Origin: Ruminococcus sp.
GTDB lineage: Bacteria; Bacillota; Clostridia; Oscillospirales; Ruminococcaceae
Reading direction: 5' to 3'
Length of the DNA: 64,000 nucleotides
Assembly: GCA_017960805.1 (NCBI GenBank)
Contig: JAGCYM010000092.1
Span: 1 to 64,000 of the forward strand
Below the pieces are notes generated by a model. That model was not told where the DNA came from and did not search any database. It worked only from the letters and a program-made list of their open reading frames with translations. Positions 45,612 to 54,222 of this stretch are shown in pieces. A program made the translations under genes and the position numbers. Numbering within the stretch: the stretch's first letter is position 1; the number at the start of each line of letters is the position of its first letter.

Positions 45612-46118
45612 TTACTTTGCGGTCTTCAGACAGTTGTCACCGCGCTCTATTGCGACTATACCCGTACGGCACATTTCCATGATACCGTATGGTTTCATAA
45701 GGTCAATGAACGCGTCTATTTTCTGCGTCTCACCCGTGAGTTCACAGATGAGGGCCGTTGTTGAGTAGTCGACTATCTTTGAGCGGAATATTTCAACCGC
45801 TGTCATTATGTCCTGCCTTGTTGTCGGAGAATTGCGAATCTTTATCAGCAGAAGCTCACGGATAACCGTGTCATTTGGATCGAGTATCTCGACTTCCTTG
45901 ACGTCATGAAGCTTTTCGAGCTGCTTGAGTATCTTGTCGCGTATATCGTTGTCACCGTGGAACGCTACCGTAATTCTTGAGAAGCTTGCGGATTCCGTCT
46001 CACCAACCGTGAGACAGTCAATGTTGAATCCTCGGCGGGTGAACATTCCTGATACACGGGAAAGAACACCTGAGACGTTCGATACGATAACGCCTATTAC
46101 GTATTGTTTGTATTCCAT
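45612..46118 (-). CDS. ilvN: Acetolactate synthase, small (regulatory) subunit
   Basis: 168 residues. Start taken at the ATG at 46118 with GAGGTG upstream. An ACT domain (YVIGVIVSNVSGVLSRVSGMFTRRGFNI, given by its ends YVIGVIV and RRGFNID) binds valine for feedback control; the C-terminal ALS small-subunit domain ends PYGIMEMCRTGIVAIERG. Partner of the large subunit immediately upstream (9-base gap). Confidence 0.95.
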   Translation of the reverse strand: MEYKQYVIGVIVSNVSGVLSRVSGMFTRRGFNIDCLTVGETESASFSRITVAFHGDNDIRDKILKQLEKLHDVKEVEILDPNDTVIRELLLIKIRNSPTTRQDIMTAVEIFRSKIVDYSTTALICELTGETQKIDAFIDLMKPYGIMEMCRTGIVAIERGDNCLKTAK

Positions 46119-46127
46119 GCTCACACC

Positions 46128-47783
46128 TCAATCCTGGCTGATTTGCATAGGGGACTGAACTGTTTCATCACAGTCAACAGCGCAGTCAATAACAAATGTG
46201 CCTTTATATGCGAAAGCTTCTTTCGCAAGCTTCTGAAGCTCTTCTGTGGTTGTAGCTCTTCCGCCCTTTGCTCCGAAAGCTTCCGCGACTTTTACAAAGT
46301 CTGTCTGGCGTCCGAGAGTTGTAGCTGAGTAGTGTTTATCATAGAAACTTGTCTGGATCTGACGGACCATGCCAAGAACACCGTTATTCATGATAACTAC
46401 TACGAGCGGTACTTTCTGTGTGACTGATGTAGCTAGTTCATTAAGATTCATTCCGAAGCTACCGTCACCGGTGAAGAGAATTGTACGTTTTCCGGTAGCT
46501 GTGGAAGCACCGATAGCTGCTCCCATTCCGTAGCCCATTGTGCCAAGGCCTCCGGAAGTCAGGAAGGTGCGCGGCTTACGGAGCGGATAGAACTGCGCAG
46601 TCCACATCTGGTGCTGTCCGACATCTGTTACGATGATATCATCTTCTGACGCGATGCCGCTTATTACACCGATAATGTCATGCGGAGAGAGAATGGCTTC
46701 CGCATTATTGCGTTCTTTATCAGCCTGATTATATCTGCTGCGTTCTTCTCCGCGAAGTTCTTCGATCCGTTTACTCCATTCAGGGTGTTTCTGCTCTCCG
46801 AGCATTGGGATAAGTCTGTAAAGTGAGTCTTTGATGTCACCCTCGATAGCAAGGTCAGCGGTGATATTCTTATCCAGTTCGGCATTGTCTATATCAATGT
46901 GGATTATCCTTGGGTTGTTCTCGCCTTCAAATGCGGATCTGTCAGAGAAGCGGACGCCTAGTGCGATAACAAGATCTGCTTCAGTCAGAGCTGCAAATGA
47001 TGCGTAGTGACCATGCTTTCCGTTCATTCCGAGAAAACGCGGATTGTCATATGGTACTGCTGACAGTCCCATAAGCGAACATCCGAGAGGAGCATCCAGC
47101 TTATCTGCGAGTGATAATATTTCTTTTGAAGCTTTTCCGGTTACAACTCCTCCGCCGAAGTAGATGAATGGTTTCTGGGAGTTGTTGATCAGCTCAGCCG
47201 CTCTGCGGAGTTTGTTTTCTGATGCGAATGTGAGCGGATAAGGGCGAACAGGATCCGGACGTGGCTCGAAGTCCCATTCTGCGGTCTGAACATCCTTTGG
47301 AATATCAACAAGAACAGGTCCTGGCCTGCCGGATTTTGCTATCTTGAACGCTGAACGCAGAGTATCCGCAAGCTCACGGATATCCTTGACGATAAAGTTG
47401 TGCTTTGTGACTGGCATAGTCACGCCGAGTATGTCAACCTCCTGGAAACTGTCACGGCCTATAAGGCTGCATGAAACGTTTCCGGTAATAGCTACTACAG
47501 GTACGGAGTCAAGATAAGCAGTTGCGATGCCTGTTACGAGATTTGTAGCGCCTGGGCCGGATGTCGCGATGCATACACCGACTTTCCCGGTTGAACGTGC
47601 GAATCCGTCTGCTGCATGTGCTGCGCCCTGCTCATGAGCAGTAAGTATATGTTTAATTCTGTCTTGACTGAGATATAGCTCGTCAAACAGGTCGATTACC
47701 TGGCCGCCCGGAAATCCGAATACGGTATCACAGCCCTGTTCGATGAGAGTCTCAACGACAATTTTAGCTCCTGAAATTTTCAT
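46128..47783 (-). CDS. ilvB: Acetolactate synthase, large subunit
   Basis: 551 residues. The ATG at 47783 is chosen (AAGGAA nine bases upstream, family-typical start MKISGAKIVVETL); the open frame runs 26 codons further without an SD. ThDP enzyme: GFPGGQVIDLFD, catalytic Glu in LTAHEQGAAHAADGFAR, GPGATNLVTGIATAYLDSVP and GDGSFGMNLNELATSV with NN (ThDP-magnesium motif). First common step of valine, leucine and isoleucine synthesis. First gene of the long minus-strand operon. Confidence 0.97.
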   Translation of the reverse strand: MKISGAKIVVETLIEQGCDTVFGFPGGQVIDLFDELYLSQDRIKHILTAHEQGAAHAADGFARSTGKVGVCIATSGPGATNLVTGIATAYLDSVPVVAITGNVSCSLIGRDSFQEVDILGVTMPVTKHNFIVKDIRELADTLRSAFKIAKSGRPGPVLVDIPKDVQTAEWDFEPRPDPVRPYPLTFASENKLRRAAELINNSQKPFIYFGGGVVTGKASKEILSLADKLDAPLGCSLMGLSAVPYDNPRFLGMNGKHGHYASFAALTEADLVIALGVRFSDRSAFEGENNPRIIHIDIDNAELDKNITADLAIEGDIKDSLYRLIPMLGEQKHPEWSKRIEELRGEERSRYNQADKERNNAEAILSPHDIIGVISGIASEDDIIVTDVGQHQMWTAQFYPLRKPRTFLTSGGLGTMGYGMGAAIGASTATGKRTILFTGDGSFGMNLNELATSVTQKVPLVVVIMNNGVLGMVRQIQTSFYDKHYSATTLGRQTDFVKVAEAFGAKGGRATTTEELQKLAKEAFAYKGTFVIDCAVDCDETVQSPMQISQD

Positions 47784-47832
47784 AATAATCATTTCCTTCT
47801 TTTTGTTTCTCGGAAATATGCGTACTATTCTT

Positions 47833-47861
47833 ATTTTACCATTATTTTGCGCTAAAATCAA
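47833..47861 (-). promoter_or_regulatory. Sigma-A promoter of the ilvB-leu operon
   Basis: Minus-strand TTGATT, 17-base spacer, TAAAAT. Only about 45 bases of leader lie before the start codon, so there is no room for a T-box, unlike leuA. Confidence 0.7.
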
Positions 47862-47934
47862 GAAAAATCGTAAAATTGTTTGATTTTTGTTCGGGCATCT
47901 GATGCGTTCTGAAAGTGATCATACACACAGCAAA

Positions 47935-47961
47935 AAGGCTCCCCAAAGCGAAGGGAGCCTT
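47935..47961 (-). terminator. Terminator of the nuclease lipoprotein gene
   Basis: Arms AAGGCTCCC / GGGAGCCTT with a minus-strand T run. Confidence 0.85.
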
Positions 47962-48049
47962 ATGCTGAAGAAGGATAAAGTATAATACTATAAGAAATGG
48001 CGAATTATGGCGGATACAGGGATAAATAATAACTATGTGCACCTGATGA

Positions 48050-49144
48050 TTATGGATTGCACCGTTTGCATGGTTCGTATCCCTGAGCAATTATTTCATC
48101 CCGGGTTCCGTTGTATTCCAGCTTGTTCTTTTCCTTCATTGAATCAACGGAAGAGCATGAAGGATAGTGGAATTTGCGTGTGTTTGTATTCAGGATATAT
48201 GTCTGTGACTCGGGCTGCGGATCCTCAATTATACGTTCATCCGTAGGAATATCAGTTACGGTAGCTATTGGAATGAATGTCTCTTCTATCAGATGGTTAT
48301 CACCGTTTGAATAGTCTATATAGATCTGTGGCTGGACATTATAACAGAAGACGTTGAACCTTATTCCTGAACCATCATCCTCAACAGACTGCGCTTCCAT
48401 TAACACGCCTCTGCAGACAAGTTCGCTTTCTATGAATATAGGGGTAACTCTGTAGAGAACGTGATTATTGGTTCTTTTGATGTATTTTGCAACTTTGTTT
48501 TCAAACGGTAGCATGCCCTCAACGTTCATATATCTTGTTCCAGTGATCAGATTGCGTTCATTGGCGTTTTCACCGGTAAGCTGCCAGCCAAGAACATGGC
48601 AGCGGTTGAACAGATATTTGTCAGCGATCACATCATCATACCTGACGAGCTGAAATCCGGTCGGTCTTACGGAACCGATTTCTCCGCGTGGTTCAGTCGG
48701 CATAAGATCATAGCCGAGACACGCTGTACACTCTCCGCATCGTCCGAGATCATCCAGTGGACTATAGTATTCATAAGACTCTGTGGTGAAATCAGAGATG
48801 TCAAAAAACGGGATATTTCCATTGACTTCGCAATAAGGAGAACCCGTGTAAGATGGAAGACTGAAGAAATCGAATGAAGCGGGGACTGGTGAGATTGGAT
48901 TTGTATCTTCTGTGGCAGCCTCGGTTAAAATCTCAGTTTCAGTTACTGTAGCCAGAGTTGTTGAAGCAACTGATGTGATAGTTGATTCAACATAATTTGA
49001 ACTGGTTACTGTTGGTGCTTCTGTTGATGTGGATACAGATGGAAGTGACTGTGATTCCACGTCAGATTGATATGATACGGGCAACTCACATCCAAAGAGC
49101 AGTGTTCCGAGGATCAGAGCGGTTATAACAGATCTTCGCTTCAT
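48050..49144 (-). CDS. Surface lipoprotein DNA/RNA non-specific endonuclease
   Basis: 364 residues. Signal MKRRSVITALILGT and lipobox LLFGC; a Ser/Thr/Val stalk of about 60 residues; then an EndA/Sda1-type beta-beta-alpha-metal nuclease domain with NRCHVLGWQLTGENANERN (the general-base His and the metal-binding Asn) and LITGTRYMNVEGM. The usual DRGH is NRCH here. The last 50 residues (KFHYPSCSSVDSMKEKN..GYEPCKRC) form a small Ada-like Cys domain often attached to secreted nucleases. It would degrade DNA or RNA at the cell surface for nutrition or DNA uptake. Confidence 0.9.
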   Translation of the reverse strand: MKRRSVITALILGTLLFGCELPVSYQSDVESQSLPSVSTSTEAPTVTSSNYVESTITSVASTTLATVTETEILTEAATEDTNPISPVPASFDFFSLPSYTGSPYCEVNGNIPFFDISDFTTESYEYYSPLDDLGRCGECTACLGYDLMPTEPRGEIGSVRPTGFQLVRYDDVIADKYLFNRCHVLGWQLTGENANERNLITGTRYMNVEGMLPFENKVAKYIKRTNNHVLYRVTPIFIESELVCRGVLMEAQSVEDDGSGIRFNVFCYNVQPQIYIDYSNGDNHLIEETFIPIATVTDIPTDERIIEDPQPESQTYILNTNTRKFHYPSCSSVDSMKEKNKLEYNGTRDEIIAQGYEPCKRCNP

Positions 49145-49300
49145 TATATCACCACCTTTATAGCCGCGCAGGTATGCTGAATTATATTGGTATTATACCA
49201 TATTATGGACATGCTTTCAACTGAAAAGAAAAAATATGCGCCTATCATCCTAAATGATATGAGTAAAAAACACTTTTGGCAATAATAAAAAATCGAAGTA

Positions 49301-49337
49301 TAATTAACTTGGAAGTAAATTACTTTGAAGTTAATTA
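49301..49337. promoter_or_regulatory. 37-bp near-perfect nested palindrome
   Basis: Outer arms TAATTAACTT / AAGTTAATTA and a perfect inner palindrome AAGTAAATTACTT, separated by GG and TG. It ends 20 bases before the start of a broken ATPase gene, the place of an operator. Could also form a cruciform. Confidence 0.6.
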
Positions 49338-49357
49338 TCGTTTAAATGAGGGCGGAT

Positions 49358-49835
49358 ATGTTAATCGGACGAGAAAGAGAACTTGCTGAATTAAACAGGT
49401 TATATGCGGAAGAACGATTTCAGTTGTTTGTAATGTATGGCCGAAGACGTGTCGGAAAAACAACGCTTCTGAAAGAAATTTTCAAAGACAAGCCATCTGT
49501 TTTCTATTCTGCTGAGCAGAGTAATGAACATACTGTTTACTGATATTGACAGATGGTGAGGAACAGATAATAAAACACATGAGCAGATTGCAATTGATTT
49601 GACTGCAAGTGACGGAAATGATTATCTTTTTGCAGAATGCAAATGGCGGAATGATCTTCTTGATAAAAGTGTTCTGAATAGTCTTAAAAGGAAATCACAG
49701 GTGTTTGACAGACAGCAGGAGAAAGTGTTCTATGTATTGTTTTCGAAGGGCGGATTTACTCAGGGTGTGATAGATGAAGCTGAGAAGGCTCCGCATCTGC
49801 TTATGTTTGATCTCAATGATTTGATCACATATTGA
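49358..49835 (+). pseudogene. Internally deleted ATPase / DUF234-type gene
   Basis: The N-terminus (MLIGRERELAELNRLYAEE, then FVMYGRRRVGKTTLLKEIF with a Walker A) is intact up to SAEQSNEHTVY, then a stop. After a gap the C-terminal end resumes: WW-type sequence with a stop (W*GTDNKTHEQIAIDLTAS), then DGNDYLFAECKWRND with the nuclease-like D..E-x-K and VFYVLFSKGGFTQGV to the natural end ITY. More than half of the gene, including Walker B, is missing. This is a different family from the remnants at 8.4 and 31.6 kb but has the same pattern of loss. Confidence 0.8.
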
Positions 49836-49872
49836 TAGTGCTGTACTTTTTGAATTTGTTGCATAACGTATA

Positions 49873-49909
49873 ACAGCGGTATTCTCTTATGAAATGAGAA
49901 TACCGCTGT
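49873..49909. terminator. Bidirectional terminator between the ATPase remnant and leuA
   Basis: Perfect 14-base arms ACAGCGGTATTCTC / GAGAATACCGCTGT with T-rich exits on both strands. Confidence 0.8.
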
Positions 49910-49929
49910 ATTTGTCTGAAATGCATTAA

Positions 49930-51603
49930 TTATTTGTCGGTAAGCATATTGTTTACCGCACTGACTAGAGCCTTGATTGATGAAGTGATGATATCGTTAT
50001 CAATACCTGTACCCCAGTAGTTCTTGCCTTCGCCGGTTACTATTTCTACGTATGATACGGCCTTCGAAGCAGAACCAACTTCAAGAGCATGCTCAGTGTA
50101 GGCATTGATGTTGAAATCTGCTTCCGTGTACGAACGGATCGCATTGCTTACGGCGTCAAGACGACCGTTACCTGTATCAGTTGCAGTAACTTTCTTTCCG
50201 TCATAAGTAAATGAAACCGTTGCCTCAATGCCATCGCGCTGTACGAAGTGTGTTTCTGTAACATGTATTGGCGAGATTATATCAACAAACTGCTGCTTGA
50301 AGATCTCATATACCTCATCCGGTAGAAGTTCCTTGTGCTTCTTATCGGAAACATTCTTGACGATATATCCGAGTTTCTCACGCATCTTTTTCGGAAGGTC
50401 ATAACCAAAGCGTGTTTCGAGAATGTATCCGATACCGCCCTTGCCAGACTGGCTGTTGATGCGTATAACATCTGCAGAGTATTCGCGCCCTATATCTTCC
50501 GGATCAAGAGTAAGATAAGGAACGGTCCAGTGGTCTGAATGGCCTTCTGCACGCCACTTCATACCCTTTGCAATAGCGTCCTGATGAGATCCGCTGAATG
50601 CTGCGAAAACGAGTTTTCCGGTATATGGCTGACGTTCATTGACAGCCATTCCTGTAAGACGTGTATAAACTTCATTTATTGCCGGGATATCGCTGAGATC
50701 AAGATGCGGATCAACGCCCTGAGTATACATGTTCATAGCAAGTGTGATAATATCGACATTACCTGTACGTTCACCGTTCCCGAAAAGAGTTCCCTCAACG
50801 CGTTCAGCACCTGCAAGAAGTCCCATTTCTGTATCAGCAACTGCGCATCCACGGTCGTTATGCGGGTGGAGAGATACTATGACATTATCACGGTACTTAA
50901 GATTTTCACACATGTATTCGACCTGATTGGCGTATACGTGCGGCATGGATACCTGTACAGTAACAGGAAGATTTATTATGACCTTGTCATCAGGAGTAGG
51001 CTTCCAGACATCGAGAACAGCGTTGCATATCTCGAGTGCGAATTCTGGCTCTGTTCCAGTGAAGCTTTCAGGTGAATACTCAAAGCGGAAATTGCCTTCA
51101 TATTTCTCACGGTATTCCTTGCAGAGTTTTGCGCCTGTTACTGCAATTTCGATTATTTCCTCACGGCTCTTGCGGAATACCTGTTCACGCTGAGCTACGG
51201 AGGTCGAATTGTAGAGATGGACTATGGCATTCTTGCATCCCTTAAGAGCTTCAAAAGTCTTTTCTATAATATGTTCACGCGACTGAGTGAGGACCTGAAT
51301 AGTCACGTCGTCTGGTATGAGGTTTTCTTCAATGAGGGTGCGGCAGAAGTCGTATTCTGTCTCTGACGCTGCAGGGAAACCAATTTCGATCTCCTTGAAT
51401 CCAATACTTACGAGTTCCTGGAAAAATTCGAGCTTTTCGCCGAGGCTCATTGGAATGACGAGAGCCTGGTTTCCGTCTCTAAGATCAACGCTGCACCATA
51501 CAGGAGCCTTGTCAATATATGAGCGCTCTATCCATTTCATCTTAGTTTTGGGTGCTTCAAAGAACTGCCGCGTATACTTGCTTACATTTTTCATTGTCGC
51601 CAT
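49930..51603 (-). CDS. leuA: 2-isopropylmalate synthase, long (LeuA2) type
   Basis: 557 residues from the ATG at 51603, which has AAGGAGG nine bases upstream. First committed step of leucine synthesis (2-oxoisovalerate plus acetyl-CoA). DRE-TIM barrel: APVWCSVDLRDGNQAL, EIEIGFPAAS, SLHPHNDRGCAVADTE and LFGNGERTGNVD; the C-terminal LeuA allosteric domain (from about 430) gives leucine feedback control. The actinobacterial-like long form. Controlled by its own T-box. Confidence 0.96.
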   Translation of the reverse strand: MATMKNVSKYTRQFFEAPKTKMKWIERSYIDKAPVWCSVDLRDGNQALVIPMSLGEKLEFFQELVSIGFKEIEIGFPAASETEYDFCRTLIEENLIPDDVTIQVLTQSREHIIEKTFEALKGCKNAIVHLYNSTSVAQREQVFRKSREEIIEIAVTGAKLCKEYREKYEGNFRFEYSPESFTGTEPEFALEICNAVLDVWKPTPDDKVIINLPVTVQVSMPHVYANQVEYMCENLKYRDNVIVSLHPHNDRGCAVADTEMGLLAGAERVEGTLFGNGERTGNVDIITLAMNMYTQGVDPHLDLSDIPAINEVYTRLTGMAVNERQPYTGKLVFAAFSGSHQDAIAKGMKWRAEGHSDHWTVPYLTLDPEDIGREYSADVIRINSQSGKGGIGYILETRFGYDLPKKMREKLGYIVKNVSDKKHKELLPDEVYEIFKQQFVDIISPIHVTETHFVQRDGIEATVSFTYDGKKVTATDTGNGRLDAVSNAIRSYTEADFNINAYTEHALEVGSASKAVSYVEIVTGEGKNYWGTGIDNDIITSSIKALVSAVNNMLTDK

Positions 51604-51654
51604 AAAACATGACCTCCTTATCAGATAAGCTGCTGACACGAGGGTAATAAAAAA

Positions 51655-51955
51655 GTCCCCTCCATGCCTTGCATGGAAGAGACGAAGAAACTAATTTGCT
51701 CCGTGGTACCACTCTTCTTGACGTGAATCACGCCCACTCATCTGCGCCGATAAACGCATATCTCTGTAACGGGAGAGCCCGTTCAAACTTAATCCTGCAT
51801 AACAAAGCGGGAGTAAGTTCTCCGCGCTCCATTGCGCATTTTCAGCCGACTGCTCAGGGAGGAGCTATGACCTGTATTTATCTGCCGCCTTTCACCAAGC
51901 GGCGGCTCTCTGTGGAAATATCAACAGGTTTTATTTCCCATCATTGCATTTCATA
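51655..51955 (-). promoter_or_regulatory. T-box riboswitch of leuA
   Basis: Minus-strand leader of about 300 bases with the T-box sequence AAGAGTGGTACCACGG (about 51726-51711), a terminator stem GTCTCTTCCATG / CATGGAGGGGAC followed by T residues (51683-51655), and several upstream stems (for example CCGCTTGG / CCGCC and GGGCTCTCCCG). The specifier should be a Leu codon; a CTC in the upper leader is a candidate, but I could not fix the stem I fold. Confidence 0.88.
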
Positions 51956-51960
51956 CTTGA

Positions 51961-51989
51961 ATTATACAATGGTTTTATTGTTTTGTCAA
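51961..51989 (-). promoter_or_regulatory. Perfect consensus promoter of the leuA T-box operon
   Basis: Minus-strand TTGACA, exactly 17 bases, TATAAT; identical in all 12 hexamer bases to the cysS promoter. Confidence 0.9.
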
Positions 51990-52047
51990 GATACATCTGC
52001 AAAATTAATTCCTGTGCGAACCTCCTGTGATCGGAGGAAGCAGTATG

Positions 52048-52076
52048 TTGCGCAAAGTGATAGTACATGGTATAAT
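52048..52076 (+). promoter_or_regulatory. Sigma-A-like promoter of the second ECF operon
   Basis: TTGCGC, 17-base spacer, TATAAT. An additional ECF-type autoregulated promoter is possible around TGTAACG (about 52125) but is not proven. Confidence 0.5.
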
Positions 52077-52173
52077 CTAACTTGACATTTCAAAAGAGTA
52101 GAGAAAATTATTTTTTGTTTTAACTGTAACGAATGTGAAATTGCTGAGTCTTATGTTTGAAGGCGGTGAAAAG

Positions 52174-52659
52174 ATGAACACCATTGAAGAGCTCTACAAT
52201 CAATATTTCAAAGATATTTACCTGTATCTTATGTCACTGTCACACAACGAGGACACTGCAAGAGAACTTACTCAGGAGACCTTTTTCCGGGCGATGCGTT
52301 CTGTTGAAAGTTTCCGTGGTGACTGCGATATCCGTGTATGGCTTTGTCAGATAGCAAAGAATGCGTTTCTGTCACAGTGCCGTAAAGATAACCGCTTCAC
52401 AGGAGATGAGGTGCCTGATACTATACCGGACACTTCTGTATCCATTGAGGACAATATTATAGACAAGGAACGTTCCATGATGATACATCAGATACTGCAT
52501 GACATGAAAGAACCACATAAGGAAGTATTCACTCTCCGGGTATTCGGAGAACTAAGCTTTGAGCAGATAGGTAATCTGTTCGGGAAGACCGAAAGCTGGG
52601 CGCGTGTAACCTTTCATCGTGCAAAACTTATGATAATAAGTAGAATGGAGGAATCATAA
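52174..52659 (+). CDS. ECF-type RNA polymerase sigma factor
   Basis: 161 residues from the ATG at 52174 (AAGGCGGTG upstream); the open frame extends 13 codons further. Region 2: YNQYFKDIYLYLMSLSHNED, then TARELTQETFFRAM and RVWLCQIAKNAFLSQCRK. Region 4: PHKEVFTLRVFGELSFEQIG with FGKTESWARVTFHRAK. Its stop (52657-52659) is directly followed by the ATG of the anti-sigma gene. Confidence 0.92.
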   Translation: MNTIEELYNQYFKDIYLYLMSLSHNEDTARELTQETFFRAMRSVESFRGDCDIRVWLCQIAKNAFLSQCRKDNRFTGDEVPDTIPDTSVSIEDNIIDKERSMMIHQILHDMKEPHKEVFTLRVFGELSFEQIGNLFGKTESWARVTFHRAKLMIISRMEES

Positions 52660-53310
52660 ATGAATATCAGCTGTGAGATGATAAAGGATCTGCTTCCGCT
52701 ATATAGTGATGGAGTATGCAGCGAAGAAAGTAAAAAAGCTGTCGAAGAGCACATCTCAAAGTGCAGGGAATGCAAATCAGAACTTGACATGATGAATAAA
52801 AATCTGGTGCTTCCGGCAGAGAAAGATACCGGAGCGGTTAAACGGATCAAACGCCGTATCAGGCTCGAGAAGATCGTTACAGTAATTGCGGCAGGAATTG
52901 TGACTATTGGAGGACTGACGTGTCTGAGCACCTGGATGATCAACACGGATAAGTCAATGAATGTGGAAAAGTATCACATCACAGAAAACGTGAGTGTTAC
53001 TGAACATGATGGAGCCTTGTGGCTCAATGTGAATGGTACTGCATCGTCATTTTCATTTGTGTATCCTACCCTCAGTGATACTGACGGAGACCATTTCGGT
53101 TATGGAAAAGGCTTTGAAAAGGATAAGCTCAATGGAATGGGCTACACTCTAAAGCAGCGCCGTATAGACAGTTTGGCGTTTACAGAAATGGGAACAGACG
53201 GTTTTGAGAAGAAGATCAAGGATATGGATGAACTTGATAGTAATATTGAAAAGATATTCTACTACGATGATGTAAATAACAAAGAATATATTCTTTGGGA
53301 GCGCGATTGA
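52660..53310 (+). CDS. Anti-sigma factor with zinc-finger HC2 domain
   Basis: 216 residues. The N-terminal cytoplasmic zf-HC2 domain has CEMIKDLLPLYSDGVCSEE and HISKCREC (HxxxCxxC zinc site), the usual sigma-binding fold. One membrane helix lies at about 71-91, then an outer domain of about 120 residues ending in acidic and Tyr-rich sequence. It should hold the upstream sigma factor inactive until an outside signal. No spacer from the sigma gene, 1 base to the next gene. Confidence 0.9.
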   Translation: MNISCEMIKDLLPLYSDGVCSEESKKAVEEHISKCRECKSELDMMNKNLVLPAEKDTGAVKRIKRRIRLEKIVTVIAAGIVTIGGLTCLSTWMINTDKSMNVEKYHITENVSVTEHDGALWLNVNGTASSFSFVYPTLSDTDGDHFGYGKGFEKDKLNGMGYTLKQRRIDSLAFTEMGTDGFEKKIKDMDELDSNIEKIFYYDDVNNKEYILWERD

Positions 53311-53311
53311 T

Positions 53312-53596
53312 ATGACTGAGAAAAGATTTTGTGTACCGGCAATAATAGCAGCTGGTGTTGCAGCGGTGCTGGGTATATTTAGTTTGCCGGCTGAGAGTAT
53401 TGTGCTGTCAATCGGAGTTATCATATTCAGTATTGTAAAGAAAAATAAACTTCGTCCGCTTATACCTGTAATAATCAGCGTGCTTGCTCTGCTGATATCC
53501 GTACCTTTCCTTCTGCTCCTGATACACGGAGAGGTAACAGGAACAGGAACTTCGAATTACTGGCTGATGAGGCTGATATTTGGCAAATTACAATAG
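53312..53596 (+). CDS. Small membrane protein of the sigma operon
   Basis: 94 residues with three likely membrane helices (about 8-24, 26-40 and 44-72) and a short outer tail. Third gene of the sigma/anti-sigma operon, starting 1 base after the anti-sigma stop. No family recognised; it may modify the anti-sigma factor or be a target brought into the operon. Confidence 0.6.
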   Translation: MTEKRFCVPAIIAAGVAAVLGIFSLPAESIVLSIGVIIFSIVKKNKLRPLIPVIISVLALLISVPFLLLLIHGEVTGTGTSNYWLMRLIFGKLQ

Positions 53597-53614
53597 TGGT
53601 TGTGCATATACAAA

Positions 53615-53645
53615 AATATCCCGCTCTCATATGAGAACGGGATAT
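53615..53645. terminator. Bidirectional terminator
   Basis: Stem ATATCCCG..TCTCAT / ATGAGA..CGGGATAT with one internal mismatch, between the sigma operon (+) and the TM2 gene (-). Confidence 0.75.
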
Positions 53646-53660
53646 GCTGTTTACTATTAA

Positions 53661-53882
53661 TTATTCACCAAGAGGATTGCCGTTAGCATCAGTAGTGATC
53701 TTGCCCATGAGGATCATGATACCCTCGATGAGGCCCCACCAAGCTCCGATACCGCAAGTACAAACAGTAACTATGATCTGGATGATAGCTCTCTTTGTGT
53801 TTCCAAGGTAAAACTGGTGAACACCAAAACCACCGAGGAAGATGCCGAGCAGACCTGCTGTCATTTTGGATTTCTGTTCCAT
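53661..53882 (-). CDS. TM2-domain membrane protein
   Basis: 73 residues. Basic N-terminus, first helix TAGLLGIFLGGFGVHQFYLG, a tight turn NTKRAIIQ and second helix ending WWGLIEGIMILMG: the TM2 domain pattern complete. Typical end TDANGNPLGE. Function unknown although the family is widespread. The 340 bases to the next gene hold an A/T-rich stretch and one promoter. Confidence 0.9.
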   Translation of the reverse strand: MEQKSKMTAGLLGIFLGGFGVHQFYLGNTKRAIIQIIVTVCTCGIGAWWGLIEGIMILMGKITTDANGNPLGE

Positions 53883-54142
53883 AACTAAAGTTCTCCTTTC
53901 AAATCCTTATGATAATAAGTAAATAGATAACCAGATATATAAAAATACATTTATAATCTGTACAACATCTAGTATATCACAGAGTTATCACAAAATCAAT
54001 ATGTATTTTGAACTTTTTTTAAATATATCAATAACATTCTGTTATTTGTGCAAAAAAAGTGCGTGAAAATTTGTAGTGGTTGTCTTATTTGTACAATTAT
54101 CGACAAAATGACTTGCTTTTTGAAATTATTTTATTTTGTATA

Positions 54143-54171
54143 TTGACGAATTAAAACGAAAGTGGTAGAAT
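54143..54171 (+). promoter_or_regulatory. Sigma-A promoter of the AIM24-family gene
   Basis: TTGACG, 17-base spacer, TAGAAT; the start codon follows about 50 bases later. Confidence 0.8.
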
Positions 54172-54222
54172 AAAAACGTAGGGGATATCCCCAAAAATAT
54201 GTTTTAAACAGGAGGCTTTGAA

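Noticed and set aside
50539-51075. 178-codon plus-strand frame opposite leuA
   Set aside because: It lies wholly within the well-supported leuA gene, with a shadow composition and no SD.
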